This document shows, piece by piece, positions 28,077 to 35,348 of a stretch of 64,000 nucleotides of DNA (position 1 is its first letter; the number at the start of each line of letters is the position of its first letter). The DNA comes from Vacuolonema iberomarrocanum LEGE 07170 (GTDB lineage: Bacteria; Cyanobacteriota; Cyanobacteriia; Elainellales; Elainellaceae): NCBI GenBank assembly GCA_015207365.1, contig JADEXA010000014.1, forward strand, positions 57,423-121,422. The letters are read 5' to 3'. Under the pieces are notes generated by a model. It saw only the letters and a list, made by a program, of their open reading frames with translations. It was not told where the DNA came from and ran no database searches. A program made the translations under genes and the position numbers.

Positions 28077-28169
28077 ATAGCGGTGTGCAACCGCATTAAG
28101 CACAGCAACGGTTGTGTGGGGCGCGGCGCGCCCCACACAACCGTACTTAACTAACGCGCATAGCGCTAT
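28077..28169. repeat. TATAGC-family element, copy 1 of an inverted pair
   Basis: Ends TATAGCGGTGTGCAACC and GCGCATAGCGCTATT enclose a perfect hairpin with 18-bp arms at 28108-28125 and 28127-28144 (ACGGTTGTGTGGGGCGCG). The whole unit recurs almost identically, in reverse orientation, at 31754-31850. The ends look like terminal inverted repeats of a miniature mobile element. Confidence 0.8.
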
Positions 28170-28189
28170 TAATCAACGCTTTGATTGAT

Positions 28190-28450
28190 ATGCAGGCCAT
28201 GGAAACGGCAGATCTCATCAAGCAAGCCTACGTCGCAAAACGTGTGGATCTCAGTATTCTGGGCGACTGGATTGATGCACAGCTACACCTAAAACTGATT
28301 TCCTCTAAGGAAGCAATCGCCCAACGCACTTACGTGGATGCCGAACATTTGTCCCAAAGAGCGGCTAAGCCTATTGCTGCTGAACCCAGAGGATTTGGAG
28401 CAGGCACATCGGCCAAAAAGTCTTCAGCCAAAAAGAAAAAGAAATCATGA
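28190..28450 (+). CDS. Small hypothetical protein with Lys-rich tail (86 aa)
   Basis: Unrecognised. The N-terminal 50 residues are helical (ETADLIKQAYVAKRVDLSILGDWIDAQLHLKLISSKEAIAQRT), and the last 16 residues are Ala/Ser/Lys-rich (SAKKSSAKKKKKS), like a nucleic-acid-binding tail. Start ATG 28190 is preferred over the TTG at 28181; ATG 28199 is also possible. It lies just after two palindromic elements and is convergent with the histidine kinase. The ordered N-terminal sequence makes it a probable gene. Confidence 0.55.
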   Translation: MQAMETADLIKQAYVAKRVDLSILGDWIDAQLHLKLISSKEAIAQRTYVDAEHLSQRAAKPIAAEPRGFGAGTSAKKSSAKKKKKS

Positions 28451-28482
28451 GTTGCTGGCGCGATCGCCCAGTCTATTTGTAG

Positions 28483-31155
28483 CTATTGCGCTGTTCCAGA
28501 AACGAGGGGAATGTGGTTTCTCAGCATTTCTTGCAGTCGCTTTAGTGCCAGCCGCACCTGGGTGTAATTTTCTAGCAAGTCGGGTAGAAATTGCTGAATC
28601 TCTTCAGGAGAGAGGTTCATCGCATTTTCTTCGATATCTCGACAGAGATGAGAAAACTGCGTAGCACCCAGAAGGGCACTACTGGATTTGAGGGTGTGAA
28701 TCGTGCGAATGAGCGTGCCCTGGTCGGTATTAGCTACGCCCGCCTTTAAAACAGGTAGATAGGCGGTGCTTTCTTTGAGATAGCAGTCAATCATTTCAAT
28801 CAGCACCTCTTCCGCATCGGCCCCCACATCCTCCATAAAGAGATTCAAGACCTGAAAATCGAGTTCTGCCGGTAACCGGTAGGGCTGAGGCTCTGCAGCG
28901 GTACCCTGAGGCTGATACTGGCCAAGGGCGACCGCCAACTGCTCCAGCCGAATCGGTTTGCTCAAGTAGTCATCCATACCCGCTTGCAGGCATTCATCGC
29001 GATCGCCACGCATGGCATTAGCGGTCACCGCAATGATGCGTGGGCGCTGGTCACCCCACTCCTGGCAGATCTGATGGGTGGCCGTAATGCCATCCATCTG
29101 GGGCATTTGCACATCCATCAGCACCACATCGTAGGTTTTGGTTCGCAGGGCGTCGAGGACTTCTCGCCCGTTGTTCGCCACATCGGCTTGATGGCCGAGC
29201 CGTTCGAGTAATTTGAGAACCACCTTTTGGTTGACAGGGTTGTCTTCCGCCACCAGAATGCAGAGGGCTTTGGGGGGAGCGATGCGGGAAGCGGTAAGAT
29301 TGTTTGTCGTGTTGCGACTATGGCCAAATACCTCTGTCAGGGTGGTCACAAAATGCGATCGCTTCACAGGTTTTTTCAGGTGTGCCGCCCAGGGATAGTT
29401 GGTTGAACAGTAGTGCGCGGAGGCTCGCCAACCCAAGGGCACCATCAGGATAAAGGGAAGCTGGCCCAGTAACGTCCGCCAGCGCGGGTCTTCCACCAAC
29501 CATTGCTCTAGACCGGGCAAGCGATGATCGACCAGAATGGCATCGAAGCCATTGTCTTGATCGAGTGTTGCTAGTAGCTCAGCGGATGATGCGACGGCAT
29601 GCGCCTTCATCCGATAGCGCTGTGCCTGCAATAGGAGATGCTGACGGTTAATGGCATTCGGGTCACCAATCAATACCGTTTTCCCTTCAAACAGCGGTCC
29701 AGGGGTCTGGTTCAGAACCGCTTCCTGTTCTGGGGCGATCGCCCGACCCACAATGCAGAAATAAAAGATCGAACCGATATCTTGTTCACTTTCAACCCAT
29801 ACGCGTCCGCCCATCATTTCGCTGAGTCGCTGGCTAATCACCAGCCCCAGCCCCGTGCCGCCGAAGGTGCGCGTAATGGATGAATCAACCTGAAAGAAGG
29901 GCTCAAACAAGGAACCTAGGCGATCGGAGGGAATTCCGATTCCCGTATCCTTGACGGCAAACCGTAACGTGTAATGGTCATGGGCACCTGCACTACGAGT
30001 CGATAGCTTGCGAGCGCTAACTTCTACAGACACCGAGCCAGTATGGGTAAACTTCACTGCATTGCTGAGCAAATTGACCAGCACCTGCCGCACCCGATGT
30101 TCATCAGCGACGAGCATCTGTGGGACATCAGCTTCCACTTTGTAAGCAAGATTGAGCCATTTGGCTGCGGCTCTGGGTGCGACCAAATCTACGGCATTTT
30201 CTACACAGCTCTGAACATCAAAGGGAGCGGGTTGTAAATCAAGCTTGCCAGCCTCAATTTTGGAAAAATCAAGAATATCGTTGATGATCGCCAACAGCGC
30301 TTCACCACTATTGCCCAGGGTTTCTACGAAATCTCGCTGTTGTGGCGATAGCTCGGTTTCTAGCAGCAACTCGGTCATCCCAATCACAGCATTCATGGGC
30401 GTCCGGATCTCGTGGCTCATGGTTGCAAGGAAGTGGCTTTTTGCCTGGTTGGCTCGCTCTGCTTCACTTTTGGCGAGTTCCAGGGCACGGGTGGCCTGGC
30501 GCCGTTCGGTAATATCGACGGCTGTACCCAATAGCCGATAGGGTTGCTTGTCAGCTGTATGGTCAAAAATCGTTTCATGCACCCGCAGCCAGCGCCAAGC
30601 TCCGCTGGCGTGGCGAGCCCGAAATTCCAACTCCAGCACATCATTTCCCTTGAATTGGGTGAGTTCTGTTCGATGGCTGACGAGGGTCTCGCGATCCTCA
30701 GGATGAACCATCTCCAACAGGTCGTCTGTGGACATGCTCTGAATTTGGTGAGCCGGATAGCCGAGAATATCCATCACCTGTCGGTTGATGAAGGCTAACC
30801 GTTGCTCGACGAGGTCGATGAGGTAGAGGAGGTTTGGCGTTGTTTCTAGAATCCGTTGAATGAAGCGCTGGTTTTCCTGATGCGTTGCATCGGCCTGACG
30901 CCATTCCCGTAACAACCGCTCCCGTTCAATAATTTCTCGTTGTAATTGGTCGCGCTCTACCATTAATTTGGCCACGCGGTACTCTAACTCGACTTCGAGG
31001 CGCTGCTGTACACGAGACTCGATTTCAGCTTCGATCGCCATCTGCAAGTCGCCGTTAAGGGTGCCCTCTGACAAAAGTTTATGGAGAGGATATCCGTGGG
31101 CGATCGCTGCTGAATCCGCCGGGTACGGATAGGGCATGGAGTTTGACTCACTCAT
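28483..31155 (-). CDS. Hybrid sensor histidine kinase with two receiver domains and HPt
   Basis: An 890-residue multi-step phosphorelay kinase. A coiled coil (residues 45-95) precedes a PAS domain (about 96-220). HisKA has the phospho-His at 248 (ATMSHEIRTPMNAV). HATPase follows with NAVKFTHTG, DTGIGIPSDRLG and GTGLGLVIS. A degenerate receiver (DAILVDHRLPG) comes next, then a complete receiver (ILVAEDNPVNQ, phospho-Asp in VVLMDVQMPQMDG, Lys in YLSKPI). A C-terminal HPt has its His in RTIHTLKSSSALLG. There is no membrane segment, so it is a cytoplasmic sensor. The signal is unknown and no cognate regulator is adjacent; the nearest response regulator is at 33561. Confidence 0.92.
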   Translation of the reverse strand: MSESNSMPYPYPADSAAIAHGYPLHKLLSEGTLNGDLQMAIEAEIESRVQQRLEVELEYRVAKLMVERDQLQREIIERERLLREWRQADATHQENQRFIQRILETTPNLLYLIDLVEQRLAFINRQVMDILGYPAHQIQSMSTDDLLEMVHPEDRETLVSHRTELTQFKGNDVLELEFRARHASGAWRWLRVHETIFDHTADKQPYRLLGTAVDITERRQATRALELAKSEAERANQAKSHFLATMSHEIRTPMNAVIGMTELLLETELSPQQRDFVETLGNSGEALLAIINDILDFSKIEAGKLDLQPAPFDVQSCVENAVDLVAPRAAAKWLNLAYKVEADVPQMLVADEHRVRQVLVNLLSNAVKFTHTGSVSVEVSARKLSTRSAGAHDHYTLRFAVKDTGIGIPSDRLGSLFEPFFQVDSSITRTFGGTGLGLVISQRLSEMMGGRVWVESEQDIGSIFYFCIVGRAIAPEQEAVLNQTPGPLFEGKTVLIGDPNAINRQHLLLQAQRYRMKAHAVASSAELLATLDQDNGFDAILVDHRLPGLEQWLVEDPRWRTLLGQLPFILMVPLGWRASAHYCSTNYPWAAHLKKPVKRSHFVTTLTEVFGHSRNTTNNLTASRIAPPKALCILVAEDNPVNQKVVLKLLERLGHQADVANNGREVLDALRTKTYDVVLMDVQMPQMDGITATHQICQEWGDQRPRIIAVTANAMRGDRDECLQAGMDDYLSKPIRLEQLAVALGQYQPQGTAAEPQPYRLPAELDFQVLNLFMEDVGADAEEVLIEMIDCYLKESTAYLPVLKAGVANTDQGTLIRTIHTLKSSSALLGATQFSHLCRDIEENAMNLSPEEIQQFLPDLLENYTQVRLALKRLQEMLRNHIPLVSGTAQ

Positions 31156-31567
31156 ATGGCAAGGTGCTTATCAAAGCCTCCAGTGACGATAGCTCAGTTA
31201 ACCGTTGAATAACGGTTAAGAAACAGGATTGTTCGTACCATCTACTATTTGCAACAGGGCAGCGGGACACAATCTAGATGGCATCCGTTTTCGTAGCACG
31301 GTAACGCTCTAGGGTTCCACAAAACCAGAGGAAACTACCATTTGCAATGGCTTTGCCTGGAATCATCGCCATAGCCATGAACCTGTATGTTTGGAGATCA
31401 GGCATGGCCTTAAGCATCTATTGTGACATGGCTGAACATTGATAAAGATCGGGTGGCTCAGCCAGGGAACAGGAAGGGTTGTTGTGGCGTATTGACGGAG
31501 TTTCGCACGAGGATCCCTAGTGTCTCATGTCAGTCCGCCAAGCAACCTGCATATGTGCCAGAAGCCG
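31156..31567. other. Intergenic, nothing recognised
   Basis: The 412 bases upstream of the hybrid kinase contain no credible gene and no repeat of the three families. The kinase promoter is presumably here. Confidence 0.45.
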
Positions 31568-31655
31568 ACTGGACTTACGCATTTTGTTGATGTTGTGGCC
31601 ACGACGCGGCCACAACATCAACGAATTTACTCAGGATGACGCAAGTTTTGCGTAA
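31568..31655. repeat. Palindromic element, AGGACTTACGCA family
   Basis: TGGACTTACGCA followed by a hairpin (TTGTTGATGTTGTGGCCACG arm and its complement) and a right flank CTCAGGATGACGCAAGTTTTGCG. It is joined head-to-tail to the next two elements. Confidence 0.8.
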
Positions 31656-31755
31656 TATCAAATCCGGTTGAAGAACCCAAATATCGTTTTAGCCCGCTGC
31701 ACAGCAGTGGGCTAAAACGATATTTGGGTTTTACGGCTATTTCCAGATTTGATAT
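31655..31755. repeat. Nested inverted repeat, ATATCAAATCCGGTT family
   Basis: Outer end ATATCAAATCCGGTTGAAG and right end CCAGATTTGATAT enclose arms of AACCCAAATATCGTTTTAGC type around TGCACAGCA. The core differs from the 4959 copy (TAGCCCGCTG versus GTGCCCGCTG), with the matching change on the other arm. Confidence 0.8.
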
Positions 31756-31850
31756 ATAGCGCTATGCGCGTTAGTTAAGTACGGTTGTGTGGGGCGCGCC
31801 GCGCCCCACACAACCGTTGCTGTGCTTAATGCGGTTGCACACCGCTATAA
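31754..31850. repeat. TATAGC-family element, copy 2 (inverted relative to 28077)
   Basis: Reads TATAGCGCTATGCGCGTTAG on the left and GGTTGCACACCGCTATAA on the right, with the ACGGTTGTGTGGGGCGCG hairpin inside. It is nearly the exact reverse complement of the copy at 28077-28169. Confidence 0.8.
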
Positions 31851-31943
31851 GTCCTGGCCGAGATTTTTTTTGGTTTACTTCATCGACTCAGTCGGAGTTG
31901 TAAAAAATCATCTCCTCAATCAGCACTGCCGTTCAGTCGCCGC

Positions 31944-32215
31944 TCAGTCTATGTTTCCCATTAATGTAAAGGCGGCCCAATCACGAGAACTGGGAAACTG
32001 TTGCAGGGTCGTGAGCATGGCTTGACGCAGAGCTTGGGCGCGGTCAGAGTCGCTCTGCAGATTGCGTCGATGGAGTCATCCTGTAGAGACCGCCGGAGGC
32101 TCATGTGGGGGCGCACCAGATTGTAAACGGCGTGAAAAAAGACCACCCGATGCTGCAAGCGCTGCGGCTGTTTACAAAAACTCGGACTCTTGCGCACCAA
32201 TGGTGCAATCGCGGT
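31944..32215 (-). pseudogene. Composite gene remnant: transposase C-terminal piece joined to a CHAT-like tail
   Basis: Reading leftwards, about 32215-32100 encodes VRKSPSFCKQPQRLQHRVV followed by FFHAVYNLVRPHMSLR, the tail motif of DDE transposases. About 32072-31944, in another frame, encodes SDRAQALRQAMLTTLQQFPS followed by SRDWAAFTLMGNID and a stop. The pattern ALRQAM...DWAAFTLIG is how CHAT-domain proteins end. Neither piece has a start or a full domain. I read this as two broken genes fused by past rearrangement; the CHAT identification is less sure than the transposase. Confidence 0.5.
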
Positions 32216-32223
32216 TCTCAAGG

Positions 32224-32328
32224 TTATAGCGCTATGCGCCTAGGAAAAACCAATCATTTTTTTGAGAGCCCCGCGCTGCGGGGCTCTCAAAAAAATGATC
32301 TGTCCTAATCTAAATGCGTAAGGCTATA
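32224..32328. repeat. TATAGC-family element with TTGAGAGCCCCGC hairpin
   Basis: Outer ends TATAGCGCTATGCGC and GCGTAAGGCTATA; hairpin arms 32253-32274 and 32278-32299 are perfect. The copy at 61354-61459 has the same ends and layout, but its arms differ at several positions with compensating changes. Confidence 0.85.
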
Positions 32329-32369
32329 AATTCAGCCGTTCAACCAAATTGGTCGAGACCGTCAAGCCT

Positions 32370-32415
32370 ATAGCGGTGTGCACCGCGCAGCGCGGTTTTC
32401 AAAAAATGACCTGTA
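32370..32415. repeat. Truncated TATAGC-family element
   Basis: TATAGCGGTGTGC runs straight into GCGCAGCGCGGTTTTCAAAA, which is only the right half of the hairpin seen at 4855 and 32253. The left arm is missing. Confidence 0.6.
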
Positions 32416-32461
32416 GTGGATTCTGCAATTCCAAGTAAAGACGATCGCGTCTGTTGAAGGA

Positions 32462-33241
32462 TCAGGATTGCCACGCCGGATGGGTGAGCAGCGACGAGAT
32501 AACTCGGACGCCGCGCAGTTGATTGGAAAGGGGGAGGTGGCCCTTGGGTGCAGACAAATCCCAAATGAACTCTTTGGGGTAGCGGGTCCAGTTGTTACCC
32601 TGTTTCCAGCCGATCAGGGGCCAGAGTTTCTCCCAGTTTTTGCCACTGCTCAGCCAGAGGTCTCGCTGGATGGAGTAGCCAAATTTTCCTTCGGAATAGA
32701 TGTGCCAGAGTTGGTCGAGGGTTTGTAGGTCTTCGATGGGGAACTGCTCCACTTCGGTGAAATAGAGCCAGCCTCGCTTCATGGCTGCATCTCCGGCCAG
32801 TTCGCAGAGCTTGGCGAGGGTGAGGCGATCGCCCTCTTCGTACTTCTGCTCGGCCAGTAGGGTCACGAGTGGAGTGTAGTCGATGTTAGCCTGCGATCGC
32901 AGCTCAACGACCCCGTTGGCCAAGTGGGTTTGCACAAACTCTTGGGTTTTGGGCGTGTTGGCGGCGACCAGGCATTGGTGCAGCGTTCCATCTACCGGCG
33001 TCGGCTTTGCAGATCCGCGTTCCAGGTACCACTGCATCAGAGCTTCTAAGCCAAGTTCTCCCTTTTCAGCAAACTCTTTCACCAAACGGAGTTGATTCTT
33101 CGCAGTTTCTGATCGTAGCTGCGCCAGAAATGTCTCCATAAAGTCGGCATCGGAGGGATTGGTAGCGGCTTCTGAAGCAGCAGTTTGCTGGTTTAGCGGA
33201 TTTTGCCCCTCATCCATGGTTGCAATTTGTACCTTCGTCAT
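32462..33241 (-). CDS. gun4: GUN4 domain protein, Mg-chelatase activator
   Basis: Binds protoporphyrin IX and its Mg form and stimulates magnesium chelatase at the start of chlorophyll synthesis. The 259-residue product has the helical N-terminal domain (to about residue 105) and the GUN4 core: YTPLVTLLAEQKYEEGDRLT, FTEVEQFPIEDLQTLDQLW, YSEGKFGYSIQRDLWLSSG and WTRYPKEFIWDLSAPKGHLP. Length and both domains match cyanobacterial Gun4. Cyanobacteria often have several GUN4-domain paralogues, some fused to kinases, so this could be the chelatase partner or a paralogue; the two-domain form favours the former. ATG at 33241; MDEG at residue 9 is an alternative. Confidence 0.88.
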   Translation of the reverse strand: MTKVQIATMDEGQNPLNQQTAASEAATNPSDADFMETFLAQLRSETAKNQLRLVKEFAEKGELGLEALMQWYLERGSAKPTPVDGTLHQCLVAANTPKTQEFVQTHLANGVVELRSQANIDYTPLVTLLAEQKYEEGDRLTLAKLCELAGDAAMKRGWLYFTEVEQFPIEDLQTLDQLWHIYSEGKFGYSIQRDLWLSSGKNWEKLWPLIGWKQGNNWTRYPKEFIWDLSAPKGHLPLSNQLRGVRVISSLLTHPAWQS

Positions 33242-33560
33242 GCGTTATGGGTGGAATGGCAGCCAGACTTGGCTCTGCCCAGTAGAGCCCGTGGCAAAGC
33301 CTACAGGGTTTTCTAATCAAGGCAACAGTTCTCACTTTAGCGGGTGTTGGGTGCGTTATGCGGCTTTCTACCGGGATTTCTACGTTAGAGGGTGTCTGAT
33401 ACGCTTCAGAAAGCGTTGGATTTCTCCTGCACGACTTGCAAAACAATCAACGTTGCACACAGCCTCAAGACTTGGGCATTTTGTTGATGTTGTGGTCGCG
33501 TCGCCGCCAAAACATCAACAAATTCAATCAGGATGACGCAAGGTCTGAACCTTTTACGTT
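33242..33560. other. Intergenic with a degenerate repeat
   Basis: The 319-base gap holds the upstream region of gun4 and a decayed repeat near its right end. No gene was seen. Confidence 0.5.
33470..33545. repeat. Degenerate AGGACTTACGCA-family element
   Basis: ACTTGGGCATTTTGTTGATG, an imperfect hairpin (GTTGATGTTGTGGTCGCG against CGCCGCCAAAACATCAAC) and the right flank TCAGGATGACGCAAGG. The arms no longer match fully, so this copy is older. Confidence 0.7.
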
Positions 33561-34247
33561 TCAGGGTTTATCTGGCGAATGGTTATCGTCTGGAGGATGA
33601 TAGCCATGCTCATAGGCATAGCGAATCAATTGCAGGCGATTCTCCAGATCTAGCTTACTGAGGATATTGCTGAGATGGGTTTGCACCGTGCGGGGACTGA
33701 CAAACAGGCGATCGCCAATCTGCTTGTTCGTATATCCCTGAATGACTTCCCAAAATACCTTTTCTTCGGCGCGGGTCAAGGGCAATGGAGGAGCTGGTTC
33801 TACAACCGCACTGGAGGATGAGGACATATCGCCCACCGTTGATTGCTGCATCAGTCGCACGATTTCGGAATGAACCCGGCGCGATCGCTCCAACTGGGCT
33901 TCAATCTTCGCGGCCAGTTCTTTCAACTCAAACGGCTTAACCAAATAGTCATCCGCCCCGATCTGGTGGCCTTCCACGCGATCGGACAGCTCCCGTCGAC
34001 TCGACAGAAAAATGAAGGGAACCAGTTGACCGAGTCGCGTTGCCCGCAAGCGACGACAGAACTCCAGTCCATCCATTTCGGGCATGACGATATCTGACAC
34101 CACCACATCGGTTGGGTCTTCCTCGAACAGCGCTAGGGCTTCCACACCCGATCGCGCTTCTTGCACAACATACCCACGGCTTTGCAGATAGCGAGTCAGC
34201 GCTGTCCGTAAGGTAAGGTCGTCATCAACAATTAAAATTCTTTTCAT
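33561..34247 (-). CDS. LuxR/NarL-type response regulator
   Basis: A 228-residue DNA-binding regulator. The receiver has the acidic pair at DDD (8-10), phospho-Asp 52 (VVVSDIVMPEMDG) and Lys in DYLVKPFELKEL. The C-terminal HTH (about 160-215) reads RAEEKVFWEVIQGYTNKQIG followed by DRLFVSPRTVQTHLSNILSK, the classic NarL/LuxR helix-turn-helix. No adjacent kinase, so the pair is unknown. The receiver is followed by a long linker (about 115-155) rich in Ser. ATG at 34247. Confidence 0.92.
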   Translation of the reverse strand: MKRILIVDDDLTLRTALTRYLQSRGYVVQEARSGVEALALFEEDPTDVVVSDIVMPEMDGLEFCRRLRATRLGQLVPFIFLSSRRELSDRVEGHQIGADDYLVKPFELKELAAKIEAQLERSRRVHSEIVRLMQQSTVGDMSSSSSAVVEPAPPLPLTRAEEKVFWEVIQGYTNKQIGDRLFVSPRTVQTHLSNILSKLDLENRLQLIRYAYEHGYHPPDDNHSPDKP

Positions 34248-34597
34248 GCAGGCTACCGTAACGCAGCGAGCGTTTGCCTCAGATTTGTAGTGCTATTGAA
34301 ATCCTTAACAACTGCTAGGTTTACGCATATATACGGATGAACCGTGGCAGTTTGACACCTAAGCGATGCCCTCAGTTTAAGGGCTATTGCGGAACACCCA
34401 ACCTCTTTTATTCTTCCGAAGCCTTATCGGTCTCTCAGTGATCGCGATCGCGAGTGAGAGTGTTCTACCTTACGCAAGAAGGTGAATCGGATCAACAGGG
34501 TACGAGGTAAATTTTTCAGATGTCTTAAGAGTGCATGTCTACCGTTCATTGTAGACGCTTCGCTCTAGACGGTTATGAATGGACGCAGCAGATGGCT
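34248..34597. other. 350-base intergenic region, nothing recognised
   Basis: It contains the response-regulator promoter region and several HIP1 sites in tandem (GATCGCGATCGCG near 34440). No gene or repeat family member was seen. Confidence 0.45.
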
Positions 34598-35125
34598 TTA
34601 CCCGACTGCTGGTGGCCCTGCAAATAGCCCAAAGACAGCTCGGATCAACAGCGTTGCCACAACAGCGATGCCAACCACAATGCCAATCACCACCAGCGCC
34701 ATGAGTAAGACAAACCAGCGATCGGCAGGGCGAGCTTTGTTGGGGTTGGCAAGATGCGCCTCTAGCAGGGCCAGGTTGCGGCTATTTGCCTTCCAGCCCA
34801 CATCAAACAAATCACCCAGCAACGGAACCGTTCCCACAATGCTATCGGTCAGCAGGTTCGTCACCATCCGAATCAGGGTTTCGCGGGGAAGACGCAGTTG
34901 CATGGCTTCCAGCACGATATAGGCAGAGAGCACGCCACCAATAGTATCGCCGCCACCGGGAAGCAGACCCAAAAATGGATCAAGCCCGATGCGATAGCCT
35001 GTGCCGGGAATCGGAAAAGCCTCATCCAGCACATGGCTCACCATGCGTATCCGTTGTAGCGTCGAGTGGGTATTAGGGTCAAGGGCAGCGGGCGGTGGCG
35101 TTGGGCGGTCGTGGGGATTTTGCAT
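34598..35125 (-). CDS. DUF4112 domain membrane protein
   Basis: A 175-residue protein with the DUF4112 core: LDEAFPIPGTGYRIGLDPFL, GLLPGGGDTIGGVLSAYIV, TNLLTDSIVGTVPLLGDLFD and WKANSRNLALLEAHL. Helices at about 60-90 and a strongly hydrophobic C-terminal stretch (135-170) suggest membrane association. The family is widespread in bacteria with no known function. It stands alone on the minus strand. Confidence 0.85.
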   Translation of the reverse strand: MQNPHDRPTPPPAALDPNTHSTLQRIRMVSHVLDEAFPIPGTGYRIGLDPFLGLLPGGGDTIGGVLSAYIVLEAMQLRLPRETLIRMVTNLLTDSIVGTVPLLGDLFDVGWKANSRNLALLEAHLANPNKARPADRWFVLLMALVVIGIVVGIAVVATLLIRAVFGLFAGPPAVG

Positions 35126-35287
35126 GGGTTAGAAGGATAGAGGCGATCTGCATCAATGGGGGAATTAAACCACAAGACCCGGAACCGGAATGCGAGGAAT
35201 AGAACCGTTGCATTTAGACTGCTCCACCGACACAATCGACAGCCATATCACGCAATTCCAAAATTGTGCCAACGAACGTTCCCCGGC

Positions 35288-35320
35288 TATCTGCGTTTAT
35301 CCGTGTTCATCTACGTTCTT
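35288..35320. repeat. Inverted copy of the GCAGATAAACGC repeat
   Basis: ATCTGCGTTTATCCGTGTTC and the following ATCTACGTTC are the reverse complement of the repeat clustered at 15445-15736, with some drift. Confidence 0.55.
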
Positions 35321-35348
35321 TCTCCATTGTCTATACCGCATGTTGCCC

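Noticed and set aside
31568..32415. CRISPR array
   Set aside because: Repeats here are palindromic elements of several kinds, not a regular repeat-spacer series.
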